Assembly: GCA_027067135.1 (NCBI GenBank)
Contig: JAMOMJ010000133.1
Span: 1 to 46,651, forward strand
Length of the DNA: 46,651 nt
Source of the DNA: Cyclobacteriaceae bacterium
Lineage (GTDB): Bacteria; Bacteroidota; Bacteroidia; Cytophagales; Cyclobacteriaceae
Direction of reading: 5' to 3'
A program made the translations under genes and the position numbers. The notes under the pieces were generated by a model. It was not told the DNA's origin. It saw only the letters and a list, made by a program, of their open reading frames with translations, and did not search any database. Positions 18,246 through 26,562 of the stretch are shown in pieces; the stretch's first letter is position 1, and each line of letters opens with the position of its first letter.

Positions 18246-18590
18246 ATGTTAGTAATAAATGATGATTGTATTAATTGCGATGCGTGTGTATCTGAGTGCC
18301 CAAACAACGCTATTTATGAGCCGGATGAAGAATGGTCGTATGCTGACGGAACCAACCTAAGCGGTTCTTTTACATTACCTGACGGTACTGAAAAAGATGC
18401 AGATGAAAAACAAGAAGCCCTTTCGGACGAGTTTTTCTTTATCGTAGCAGATAAATGTACCGAATGTAAAGGATTCCACGATGAGCCTCAGTGTGTATCT
18501 GTTTGTCCTGCGGATTCTATTCATGTAGATGAAGACCACCCTGAAACAGAAGAAGAATTATTAGCGAAGAAAGAATTGATGCACGGATAG
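18246..18590 (+). CDS. 2[4Fe-4S] ferredoxin
   Basis: A 114-residue ferredoxin with two cluster sites. The first is C8-x2-C11-x2-C14-x3-C18; the second is C71-x2-C74-x8-C83-x3-C87, the spaced pattern of Alvin-type low-potential ferredoxins. About 50 acidic residues separate the two motifs, which is long for the family. It is divergent from korA, so the likely role is to carry electrons from KorAB to complex I (NuoI side) or to other ferredoxin-dependent enzymes. It is monocistronic, with a TAnnTTTG promoter box upstream and a strong terminator 20 bp after the stop. Confidence 0.92.
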   Translation: MLVINDDCINCDACVSECPNNAIYEPDEEWSYADGTNLSGSFTLPDGTEKDADEKQEALSDEFFFIVADKCTECKGFHDEPQCVSVCPADSIHVDEDHPETEEELLAKKELMHG

Positions 18591-18610
18591 AAACATATTA
18601 AATGTATTAA

Positions 18611-18637
18611 AAGGCTGCTCCAAGGCAGCCTTTTTTT
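18611..18637 (+). terminator. Intrinsic terminator of the ferredoxin gene
   Basis: A perfect 8-bp stem AAGGCTGC / GCAGCCTT around a 6-nt loop, followed by a run of seven T. It starts 20 bp after the ferredoxin stop codon. Confidence 0.9.
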
Positions 18638-18998
18638 ATGCTTTCAATTACCTGTTTCATCCACCATTTTGGGGTCTTTTAACCAACGAACTAATAACGC
18701 ATATTGGTGAAACAACACCAACAAGGGGGCAACTGTATTTTCTTTTTCACCTTTTAACTCAGAGTCCTCTGAGCAGGTGTAATTACATGGCACAAAACCT
18801 CACTTAATTAAGTATGATTTCTCTTAAGTTTAACCTTATTATTGGAGCCATAGAAAATTAGACTACGTGTTTAATCTTACTTTTTGCTTAGGGCTAAAAA
18901 CCAATGAGTTATCGTATATTCTTATGAGTAAAATAATGATTGAACAGCTATACCTTTGAATTATAATTAAAACGAAAAAAAACCAAAAACGTACCATT
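18638..18998. other. Gene-poor intergenic stretch with one weak minus-strand frame
   Basis: About 360 bp with no recognisable gene. A minus-strand frame with a GTG start runs 18793-18644 (49 residues, beginning VPCNYTCSEDSELKGEKENT and ending in VRWLKDPKMVDETGN). The composition looks protein-like, but there is no ribosome-binding site I can see and no family I recognise, so it may be a gene remnant. The right part holds a conserved box (18892-18913) and a TACCTTTG promoter box (18951-18958) belonging to the lipoprotein gene that follows. Confidence 0.4.
18951..18958 (+). promoter_or_regulatory. TAnnTTTG promoter box of lipoprotein gene 1
   Basis: TACCTTTG, 40 bp upstream of the lipoprotein ATG at 18999. 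The equivalent TATCTTTG lies 29 bp before the paralogue at 21647. No clear -33 element is visible. Confidence 0.5.
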
Positions 18999-19139
18999 AT
19001 GAAAAGGCTTGGTCTAATTATCGCAGTTGTTATCTTATTTGTTGCAAGTTCTTGTGCTCCTACTTATATGTGCCCTACTTATACAAACGCAGACCAAGCA
19101 CCACAGGCTCCTGCTGAGTTAGTACAAAACGATTTATAG
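18999..19139 (+). CDS. Small lipoprotein, paralogue 1 (46 aa)
   Basis: A 46-residue frame with a lipoprotein signal (MKRLGLIIAVVILFVASSCA, lipid-modified Cys19). The predicted mature peptide is 28 residues: Tyr/Pro-rich with a second Cys at 25 and the segment MCPTYTNADQAPQAPAEL. A second copy lies at 21647. The copies differ at about 16 codons, of which 11 changes are silent, which is what selection on the protein produces; this supports a real gene. Function unknown; I infer a small membrane-anchored peptide of the cell envelope. Confidence 0.8.
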   Translation: MKRLGLIIAVVILFVASSCAPTYMCPTYTNADQAPQAPAELVQNDL

Positions 19140-19148
19140 TAATTAGTC

Positions 19149-19172
19149 TAGCGCAAGTGTCCACTTGTGCTA
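19149..19172 (+). terminator. Hairpin downstream of lipoprotein 1
   Basis: TAGCGCAAGTG / CACTTGTGCTA form an 11-bp stem with one G-T pair and a 2-nt spacer. A related sequence (TAGTGCAAG...CTTGAGCTA, 21833-21854) follows the second paralogue, so the hairpin was duplicated with the gene. There is no T-run, so it may be a stability element rather than a terminator. Confidence 0.5.
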
Positions 19173-19253
19173 ATGGTTATCGATTTTATCTTTCTATGTG
19201 GCTAAGATTCCTGCGGAATGACTTTCGTTGTGGCGAAAACAAGATAAGAAAAA

Positions 19254-21425
19254 TTACAACCTAAAGGTGTACCTAGCTTTAATAATAAGTTGGCTTGAGT
19301 TTAATTGCCAATTCTCATTTAAATCTTGCACCGTATTGTGGTTATATACCACAAAAATATCTCCCAAAGGAAGAAATATATAATGAAGCCTTGAATTTAC
19401 TCCTACTGATTTTGTATCTGTATCGTATTGCACAAAGCTATTTAGCTGCAAATCTGGAGTTACATTAAGTCGTACTCTTCCTCCAATTAAGGTTTGATCA
19501 AAATTACCTCCTGGTAAACTCCCAATATTTCTAATTCCTTGAAACTCAAATGTGAGTATTTTAAAAGGATTCCAATTTAATTCTATCTCATAGGTATCTA
19601 AATTGCCATCATAAAATGACCCAAACCACCAACTTGCTTGCCCGTTTACCTTTCGTTTGGCTGCAAAGCCAACCTCTCCTCTATACCTAATAAAATGATA
19701 GGCTGCAGTAGGAATAATGACACCTTCAGCTATTTCAAAATCAAATGGCAAGTTTTCTCCTGTAGGCACAAAGTTGGCCTCCACTCGGTCACCACTTTCG
19801 AACCGCCAATTAATTGGGGCTGTAAAAATTTGATAGGATTCCCAGTTTCCTTCTAAGTCTGATACATAAGATAAGAATAGCTCATTAAACATTTGCCTTA
19901 CCAATTCCCACTCTGGGCGAGGAGCATACACAACACCCAACCGATACCTATTAATCGCCTTTCGAGGCACAAAACCAAGTGAAGGGTCGAATGCGTCTCC
20001 GATTCTTAGATAGGTAAATGAGAGATCCCACAAATCATTAGGATAGTCAAATTTAAAAGAGAATGCCGTTTGGTCTCCACTTAAATCTTTACGATTAGTA
20101 TAAAGAGCCGTAGCTCCAATAAGTACATTTTTATTCCCCTTAAAGCTTGTGGTTTGATAGGTGTAATCAAAGCCTCCCAAATAGCTTCCTTGCCGCCCTG
20201 TTGGGTCTCCAAACGTACCAATGAGACCAAATGAAGACTCCTTCATGATATTTTGACGTACACGCACCACCCCCATTTGCGTTTTAGAGATGCTGGTGTC
20301 TGGAGTTGAAACTGCATCAGTACCAACAATTAACCCCCCAAAAGCAGTTTTATTAATTCTACCATTTATTTTTCCACCTAAAATTATGGGGATTTGGGTT
20401 CCTTCGAACAAGCCAATTCTTCTGCTGAAAAAGGGAACCAAATCTCTTCTAAGCCCTAGGCCAAACTCAAAAATATCGGCTCCTTCTAAAAAAAAAGATC
20501 TTTTTTCTGGAAAGAAAAGTGGAAACCTTGTAAGATTTGTTTGGCGGCTATCCACTTCTGTTTCTGCAAAATCAGTATTGGCAGTTAATGAGGAGGTAAT
20601 ATTAGAACCAATACGTTGATTGATATCTAAACTCGGTTGAAACTTAACTACACTCCCCTCTCCTGCATCCGAAGCTGGGCCTGTTTCCGAATAATTACCT
20701 ACGATTGAAGGCCTAATATTGGTTCCTATCCCATAGCTAAATACTGGCAAATTAGTTATCAAACCTGCCTTACTGGTTTGTGTAAACCATTGATCTCTCT
20801 TTACGTTACTCCATCGAATTGTTTCTTGATTACGCTGAATTCTTCGTTCTATATTAAAACCCCACTCAGTTAGGCTTTTTTTATAATTGATACTTTGAAT
20901 GGGAATTTTAATTTCAACTACCCAACCCGATTCAGTTATTCTGGTTTTTGCTTCCCAAACGCCATCCCAGTTTTTATTTTCAGACTCTCCACGCCTGCTT
21001 ACTAATGCATCATAACGTGCTCCACTTGGGTTTACTGCAAATATATAGCCCGATTGCCCATCTTTAGAAGGGTCAATCACAATTCTAATATGATCTTCAT
21101 TATTTAAATTAGCATCTCTTAGTTTAGAAAAGCTAACAATTTTAGAAGGTTCAGAATCAAAGCAAACAACAGAGAAATAAATGTTTTTGGCTTCGGCCAG
21201 TACTCTCACCTCTGTTTTGCCCGAAGGCATACCTCCCTCTACCGGAACCGTTGTTTTAAGATTTGTGAGCAGTGGTGCATTTATCCAAGAAGGTTCATTA
21301 AGCTTTCCATCAAGCTTAATATTGCCCTCCACCTTTCCAACAGGGTGAGAAGGTTGCATAAATTCTTGAGCTATTGAAGAAAAGGAAATACTTAATAGCA
21401 AAAAAAGAATACTAATCTTGCTCAT
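19254..21425 (-). CDS. DUF5916 / CBM9-like outer-surface protein
   Basis: A 723-residue protein with a signal peptide (residues 1-19, ending SSIAQ). Residues about 27-220 resemble a family-9 carbohydrate-binding-like domain (KVEGNIKLDGKLNEPSWINA, then FAVNPSGARYDALV). The remainder fits DUF5916, with alternating strands, FFPEKRSFFLEGADIFEFGL and a C-terminal aromatic residue pattern ending ARYTFRL, as in outer-membrane beta-barrels. Such proteins are common in Bacteroidetes, probably surface-exposed, with no established biochemical role. It is a single gene on the minus strand, flanked by the two plus-strand lipoprotein paralogues. Confidence 0.8.
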   Translation of the reverse strand: MSKISILFLLLSISFSSIAQEFMQPSHPVGKVEGNIKLDGKLNEPSWINAPLLTNLKTTVPVEGGMPSGKTEVRVLAEAKNIYFSVVCFDSEPSKIVSFSKLRDANLNNEDHIRIVIDPSKDGQSGYIFAVNPSGARYDALVSRRGESENKNWDGVWEAKTRITESGWVVEIKIPIQSINYKKSLTEWGFNIERRIQRNQETIRWSNVKRDQWFTQTSKAGLITNLPVFSYGIGTNIRPSIVGNYSETGPASDAGEGSVVKFQPSLDINQRIGSNITSSLTANTDFAETEVDSRQTNLTRFPLFFPEKRSFFLEGADIFEFGLGLRRDLVPFFSRRIGLFEGTQIPIILGGKINGRINKTAFGGLIVGTDAVSTPDTSISKTQMGVVRVRQNIMKESSFGLIGTFGDPTGRQGSYLGGFDYTYQTTSFKGNKNVLIGATALYTNRKDLSGDQTAFSFKFDYPNDLWDLSFTYLRIGDAFDPSLGFVPRKAINRYRLGVVYAPRPEWELVRQMFNELFLSYVSDLEGNWESYQIFTAPINWRFESGDRVEANFVPTGENLPFDFEIAEGVIIPTAAYHFIRYRGEVGFAAKRKVNGQASWWFGSFYDGNLDTYEIELNWNPFKILTFEFQGIRNIGSLPGGNFDQTLIGGRVRLNVTPDLQLNSFVQYDTDTKSVGVNSRLHYIFLPLGDIFVVYNHNTVQDLNENWQLNSSQLIIKARYTFRL

Positions 21426-21609
21426 TGCTTAAAAAAATATGAAGTAAAGATAAATTGTTAACCTTCCATAAAAAATGATTTTTATTCGTTTTTAGTTCAA
21501 ATTTAAAGCTTTTTACTACTCCTACGTATTAAGACTTAGGCACCAATTAAGGCTAAAAACGAATAAGTTCTCAAGCTTTATTAGTAGAAATTTAGACTAT
21601 CGCCCACTC

Positions 21610-21617
21610 TATCTTTG
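21610..21617 (+). promoter_or_regulatory. TAnnTTTG promoter box of lipoprotein gene 2
   Basis: TATCTTTG, 29 bp before the ATG at 21647. Further upstream, a 22-bp box starting GGCTAAAAAC (21551-21572) matches 19 of 22 bases with 18892-18913 upstream of paralogue 1, suggesting shared regulation. Confidence 0.5.
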
Positions 21618-21646
21618 AAATATCAATAAAACAAAATATTTCTATT

Positions 21647-21787
21647 ATGAAAAGGCTTAGTTTAATTATCGCAGTTGTTATCTTATTTGTTGCTAGTTCT
21701 TGCGCTCCTTCTTATATGTGCCCAACTTACACTAACGCAGATCAAGCGCCTCAAGCTCCGGCTGAGTTAGCACAAAGTAATTTATAA
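21647..21787 (+). CDS. Small lipoprotein, paralogue 2 (46 aa)
   Basis: A 46-residue lipoprotein nearly identical to the gene at 18999: same length, signal sequence, Cys19 lipobox and MCPTYTNADQAPQAPAEL core, with only five amino acid differences (positions 5, 22, 42, 44, 45). It sits on the other side of the DUF5916 gene in the same orientation as paralogue 1, so the two copies bracket that gene as direct repeats about 2.65 kb apart. Too short for routine gene callers and likely to be missed in annotations. Confidence 0.8.
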   Translation: MKRLSLIIAVVILFVASSCAPSYMCPTYTNADQAPQAPAELAQSNL

Positions 21788-21790
21788 TAA

Positions 21791-21813
21791 AAGGTCTGCT
21801 TTACAGACCCCTT
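21791..21813 (+). terminator. Terminator-like hairpin after lipoprotein 2
   Basis: GGTCTG / CAGACC with a 5-nt loop, extended by AAGG/CCTT with a bulge. The T-run after it is poor, so the confidence is moderate. Confidence 0.5.
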
Positions 21814-21856
21814 ATGTTTAATATCTAGAGTTTAGTGCAAGTGTGCTTGAGCTAGT

Positions 21857-23170
21857 CTAATCCTTACTCATCATCCATTTAAAGATGACCTTATAATTTA
21901 CTTTAGCCCCGTGCATTAAAATGCCTATTCTGTAAACTCGTCCTGCCATCCAGGTAGTACCCAAAAAGCCTCCAATCATAATTAACATTGATAGAATTAG
22001 CTGCCACGTTGGCACATCGAATGGTATTCGTACCATCATTATAATAGGTGCTGAAAATGGAATCATAGAGAGCCAAAAAGCTAAATCTCCTGCAGGGTCT
22101 TTTAGTACAGGCCCCAACATCATCATACTTATAATCACAGGCATCATAATGGGCATCATAAATTGTTGTGTATCGGCTTCGCTATCTACTGCAGAACCCA
22201 CCATTGCAAATAAAGCTGCATTAAATAAATAACCCGTTAAAAAGAAATATAAAAAGGCACCTAGTATTAAAGGAATATTAATTTCGCCAAGTACATCATT
22301 TAGTTTATCCATTGCCTCTAAAGCCTGTGCATTTCCTCCGCTGTTCCCTGCAACACTTACTCCACTAGCAGCATCTGCTGCAACTTGAGGGTCAACATCT
22401 AACAACATTGGCCCAATGGAAAGGATAGCAAATGTTAATATCATCCAGAGGGCAAACTGTGTTAGACCCACTAATGCCACTCCCAAAATTTTGCCCATCA
22501 TCAATTGGTAAGGTTTTACAGACGAAACCAAAATTTCAACAATCTTGCTGGTTTTTTCTTGCATTACAGCTCGCATTACCTGAGAACCATAAATCATAAT
22601 AAACATATAGATGAGCAAGCCACTAATGGTACCAATTGCCATAGCAATGGTGGAACTTCCTGCGGTAGAGGCTTCACCAGATAAACTTTTAGATTTAATA
22701 CTTATTCGCGTTTTGATACTATCCAATGTATTTTGCCTTAGCCCTAGATTATCCATTTTAGTAGCTTCAAGTGCATTTTCTACGGCATCATCTACATCGC
22801 TTTCTAGCTCCATGCCAGGAGTTTGCATGGTATATAGCTCTATGCCTTTCGGTTTGTATAAATCTAGTTCAGGAATGTACAATAAGGCAAACCCTTCTCC
22901 TTGCTCCACATCAGTTTTAACTGAATCTATTTGACCGGTTATGACTTCAAATTTAGCAACCCCTTTGTCTTCAATTTTGTTTCCAACATAGCCACTTTCA
23001 TCTATAACTTTTATTAGAAATTCCTCATCAGAGTCTTTTACACTGAGATAAATACTTAGGGCATACATACCGCCAATTAAAATTGGCATTAAAAAAGTGG
23101 CCAATAAAAAGCTTTTCTTTTTTACTCGCGAAATATATTCTCGTTTTAGAATTAATAAGATCTTATCCAT
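21857..23170 (-). CDS. ABC-2 type transporter permease (NatB-like)
   Basis: A 437-residue permease. It has one N-terminal TM helix (residues about 19-40), a large extracytoplasmic domain (about 45-170) and then five or six TM helices (from about 175), the layout of NatB/ABC-2 exporters. The segment AVMQEKTSKIVEILVSSVKP QLMMGKILGVALVG (with a Tyr between) is the conserved coupling region. The start overlaps the ATPase gene end by 8 bp, so they form one exporter. Relatives export sodium or small molecules; the substrate here is unknown. Confidence 0.87.
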   Translation of the reverse strand: MDKILLILKREYISRVKKKSFLLATFLMPILIGGMYALSIYLSVKDSDEEFLIKVIDESGYVGNKIEDKGVAKFEVITGQIDSVKTDVEQGEGFALLYIPELDLYKPKGIELYTMQTPGMELESDVDDAVENALEATKMDNLGLRQNTLDSIKTRISIKSKSLSGEASTAGSSTIAMAIGTISGLLIYMFIMIYGSQVMRAVMQEKTSKIVEILVSSVKPYQLMMGKILGVALVGLTQFALWMILTFAILSIGPMLLDVDPQVAADAASGVSVAGNSGGNAQALEAMDKLNDVLGEINIPLILGAFLYFFLTGYLFNAALFAMVGSAVDSEADTQQFMMPIMMPVIISMMMLGPVLKDPAGDLAFWLSMIPFSAPIIMMVRIPFDVPTWQLILSMLIMIGGFLGTTWMAGRVYRIGILMHGAKVNYKVIFKWMMSKD

Positions 23171-24077
23171 TATTTGCCTCCTTTACTGCTTGAATGAAAA
23201 TATCGTTTATTGATGGAATAAGCTCGTTAAACCCTACCACTTTGGTTTGATTAATTAGATGCTTTAATAATAGGTTGGAATCAGAATCATCTGTAATCCT
23301 TACTTTAGTTTCTAAAATCTCATCTTCCAATTTGTTAGTTCCCAAAATTTCATAATGACTATCTAAGGCTCCCATTGCGCCCAAATGGTTTACCAAATAA
23401 GTTTGAGACCTATGTGAATTTTTAATATCCTTTTTAGGCCCATCCAGTATTTTATGAGACTCATCTATTAGAGCAATATGATCGCATAACTCTTCCACAC
23501 TTTCCATTCGATGGGTAGAAAAAATAATGGTGCTGCCTTTTTCACGTAGCTCCAAAATTTCATCCTTAATAATATTAGCATTTATAGGGTCAAATCCAGA
23601 AAAAGGTTCATCCAAGATGATAAGTTCAGGATCATGCAACACCGTGCCAATAAATTGCACCTTTTGCTGCATCCCTTTGGAGAGATCTTCTACTTTCTTA
23701 TCCAACCAATCAGGAATATCAAGCTTTTTAAACCAATGCTTAATTTTAGTAATTGATTCTTTCTTTTTTAGTCCTTTGAGCTGCGCAAAATACAAAAGGT
23801 GCTCGCCTACCTTCATCTTTTTATAAAGCCCTCGTTCTTCAGGCAAGTAGCCAATTACCCGAACATGGCCTGGATTCAAGGGCTCTCCATTTATTTCAAT
23901 GGTGCCCGCATCGGAACTAATAATTTGATTAATAATTCTGATTAAGGTGGTTTTACCTGCTCCATTTGGCCCTAAAAGCCCAAAAATGCTTTGCTTTGGT
24001 ATAGCCATACTTACATCTGAAAGTGCTTGATGATCAGCATATCTCTTTGAGATGTTGTTTATCGTAAGAATATTCAA
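23163..24077 (-). CDS. ABC transporter ATP-binding protein (NatA-like)
   Basis: A 304-residue ATPase with Walker [10 protein letters not shown] (residues 36-44), signature LSKGMQQK (132-139), Walker B LIILDEP (152-158) and an H-loop in FSTHRMESVEELCDH. The C-terminal 80 residues match the DUF4162-like extension seen in NatA-type ATPases. The start is a TTG (24077); the first in-frame ATG falls at residue 24 and would cut the first strand. Its 3' end overlaps the permease gene by 8 bp, forming a two-gene exporter operon. Confidence 0.9.
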   Translation of the reverse strand: MNILTINNISKRYADHQALSDVSMAIPKQSIFGLLGPNGAGKTTLIRIINQIISSDAGTIEINGEPLNPGHVRVIGYLPEERGLYKKMKVGEHLLYFAQLKGLKKKESITKIKHWFKKLDIPDWLDKKVEDLSKGMQQKVQFIGTVLHDPELIILDEPFSGFDPINANIIKDEILELREKGSTIIFSTHRMESVEELCDHIALIDESHKILDGPKKDIKNSHRSQTYLVNHLGAMGALDSHYEILGTNKLEDEILETKVRITDDSDSNLLLKHLINQTKVVGFNELIPSINDIFIQAVKEANNG

Positions 24078-24209
24078 CTTAAAATGGTTTTGTTAACAAT
24101 CGACTAAAATAGAACGAATCTTGATAATTTATAAACCGTTGGTGTAAAAATAAAACTGTTATCTTAAATAAGGTTCTACTTCTTTAAGTGCTTTTCAACA
24201 ACTTCTTCT

Positions 24210-26081
24210 CTATGATGTAAAATAATTTTTATACCACCATTGAAACACCAATAGTGCCCAAATTTTTGCAGGAGCATCTTCTGGGTTTCGTGAGTGTAAT
24301 TGTTTTTTCAATGCTTCGATTCCAGCAATATTAAAAATCCCTTGTTCTTCAATGTAACTAGTTTTCAATAAATCATTTTCGAGTAATGAGTTTAGTTCGT
24401 TTCTCAGCCACCCCAATAAAGGCACTTCAAATCCGTGCTTTTTACGATTAAATAAACCATTTGGCACATAACTTTTAAAGGTTTCTTTTATAATTCGTTT
24501 TCTATCTGCACTATTTATTTTACTATCAACAGGTAAGCGAAAAGCAAAGTCAACAACTCGATGGTCTAAAAAGGGCACTCTAACTTCCAAACTATTGGCC
24601 ATACTCATTAAATCAACTTTTGTGAGCATATCTCCTGACAACACCAAATTTATATCTGCTAATAAAGTATCGTTTACTGATTCTTTTGTTTTAATCTTCG
24701 CAAAAGGATTCAGCTTTTTGGGGGCTTCTAAATGCTCTGGTTTAATTAAACTTGATGCGTATTGGGCATCTCCAATGGCTGCCCAAGCCCAGTACCGATC
24801 CGAAGAACTCATTTTAGATACCTTTGCAAATCGATCTAATTGTCTAAAGATATTTGTAAATGGGTTATTCCTTGATTTTGGCAGCAACCCCCACAAGCCA
24901 GAAAACGAGGTAACCATTTTTTCTTTTGCTCCAGCATTTAGCATTTTATGAATGGCAGCATGTTTATTATACCCTGCAAAAAGCTCATCAGCTCCATCGC
25001 CTGATAAAGCCACGGTTACATGCTTTTTAGTTTCCTTGCTTAAGATGTAAACTGCTAAGGCTGATGAATCAGCAAACGGTTCATCCACATAATCGAGCAT
25101 ATCAAACAAGTGGTTAAATAAATCATTATTTGACAATTTAAACACGGTATGTTTAGAACCTATATGTTTTGCTACTTGGTCTGCATATTTTGTTTCATCA
25201 AAATAGGCTACATCCTTATAACCAATAGAAAAAGTTTGAAGATTATTAATATGTTTAGCAGCAATAGCTGAAATTACGGAAGAATCTACCCCTCCACTTA
25301 AAAAAGTCCCCAATGGAACGTCCGAAACCAAACGGTCAGTAACAGATTCTTCAAGAATACTTTTAAATTCCACTTTCGATTCCTTGAAAGGTCGATCTTT
25401 AATACTGGTGCTGATTTTATAGTAACACTCCTCTGTAACAACCCCATTAACTATTGTTACATAATGTGCAGGCTTAAGTTTACGAATGCCTTCCAGCATG
25501 GAAACTTCAGTAGGTAAATAATTAAGTTGTAGATAGTTATAAAGTGCGTTATAATTTAGCTTTTTCTCTATCCCATAGGCTAGTAAAGATTTTACCTCTG
25601 AAGCAAACAAAAACTTGTCCTCATCTTGATAAATATGAAGCGGTTTAATCCCATATCTATCTCTAGCAACAAGTAGGGTTTTTTCTAATGTATCGTAAAA
25701 AGCAAAGGCAAAAAAACCGTTAAGCTTAGAAAGACATTTAGATCCTTCTTCGATGAGAAGGTAGAGCAGGACTTCAGAGTCAGAGTTATTCGAAAAAGTG
25801 AGCCCCTTTGATAAAAGCTCTTCTTTTAAACTTTTATAATTATAAATTTCTCCATTAAAAACTAATTTATACCTCCCAGTAGCATCTGTCATTGGTTGGT
25901 TAGCCTCAATGGAAGTATCTATGATAGAAAGTCGCCTATGACCCAAACCTACCATTTCATCATTAAACAAGCCATGATTATCTGGCCCACGATTTTCCAG
26001 AGCAGAAGTGGCTTTGGAGAGGTTGATCATATTAAAACGACCCACCTGATTAAACGAAAAAATGCCAGTTACTCCACACAT
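24210..26081 (-). CDS. asnB: Asparagine synthase (glutamine-hydrolysing)
   Basis: A 623-residue enzyme. Cys2 after the initiator Met (MCGVTGIFSF) is the glutaminase nucleophile, RGPDNHG and FNGEIYNY belong to the class II amidotransferase domain, and SGGVDSS (residues 262-268) is the ATP pyrophosphatase loop of the synthetase domain. It converts aspartate, glutamine and ATP to asparagine. The length (about 620 rather than 554) is that of AsnB-like enzymes, some of which act on surface polysaccharide or other amidation substrates. It stands alone with no operon partner, so the exact acceptor is not certain. Confidence 0.92.
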   Translation of the reverse strand: MCGVTGIFSFNQVGRFNMINLSKATSALENRGPDNHGLFNDEMVGLGHRRLSIIDTSIEANQPMTDATGRYKLVFNGEIYNYKSLKEELLSKGLTFSNNSDSEVLLYLLIEEGSKCLSKLNGFFAFAFYDTLEKTLLVARDRYGIKPLHIYQDEDKFLFASEVKSLLAYGIEKKLNYNALYNYLQLNYLPTEVSMLEGIRKLKPAHYVTIVNGVVTEECYYKISTSIKDRPFKESKVEFKSILEESVTDRLVSDVPLGTFLSGGVDSSVISAIAAKHINNLQTFSIGYKDVAYFDETKYADQVAKHIGSKHTVFKLSNNDLFNHLFDMLDYVDEPFADSSALAVYILSKETKKHVTVALSGDGADELFAGYNKHAAIHKMLNAGAKEKMVTSFSGLWGLLPKSRNNPFTNIFRQLDRFAKVSKMSSSDRYWAWAAIGDAQYASSLIKPEHLEAPKKLNPFAKIKTKESVNDTLLADINLVLSGDMLTKVDLMSMANSLEVRVPFLDHRVVDFAFRLPVDSKINSADRKRIIKETFKSYVPNGLFNRKKHGFEVPLLGWLRNELNSLLENDLLKTSYIEEQGIFNIAGIEALKKQLHSRNPEDAPAKIWALLVFQWWYKNYFTS

Positions 26082-26134
26082 AGCTCAAATAACCGGCATT
26101 TTTAAAGATTTAACAACCAATAAATGGTCTTTAC

Positions 26135-26560
26135 TTAATGAGGTTCACTATTTATCCTAGAACGTGTTTCTCCTGTAACTACATTATACAGAGTTTTAAA
26201 ATCATTTGCTGTTTGATCCTTTCGAATTATGCCTGGTGTTAGGTACACTTCAATCTCATCACCATCAAACCAAGAAACAGTACCTCCTTCAACTCTATTT
26301 TCAAGTGCTATGGAATTATCCTTTACATTAATTACTAAATAATAGATACTATTTCTAGTCTGTTGTGATGAGCCTGCAACTTCGTAAGTACAAAGAACAT
26401 AGGCTTTATCATCATTGAAAAAATACTCCACATCTTCTCCCATCTTAGCCTCAGCTATTTGGATATAGGTTGAATTAGGTGAAGTTTTAGAACTACTCAT
26501 ATTAGAAGATTTGCAACTTATAAAGGTTGCAAAAACCATTATTATTAAAAGCCGAATCAT
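26135..26560 (-). CDS. Small lipoprotein downstream of the T9SS protease-like gene
   Basis: A 141-residue protein with a lipoprotein signal (MIRLLIIMVFATFISCKSS, Cys16) and a Ser-rich linker, followed by a beta-rich domain (VEYFFNDDKAYVLCTYEVAG and later YLVINVKDNSIALENRVEGG). I do not recognise the family. Its ATG is 2 bp after the stop of the large secreted metalloprotease-like gene, so the two are almost certainly co-transcribed; a chaperone, inhibitor or anchoring role for that protein is possible but unproven. Confidence 0.75.
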   Translation of the reverse strand: MIRLLIIMVFATFISCKSSNMSSSKTSPNSTYIQIAEAKMGEDVEYFFNDDKAYVLCTYEVAGSSQQTRNSIYYLVINVKDNSIALENRVEGGTVSWFDGDEIEVYLTPGIIRKDQTANDFKTLYNVVTGETRSRINSEPH

Positions 26561-26562
26561 AA

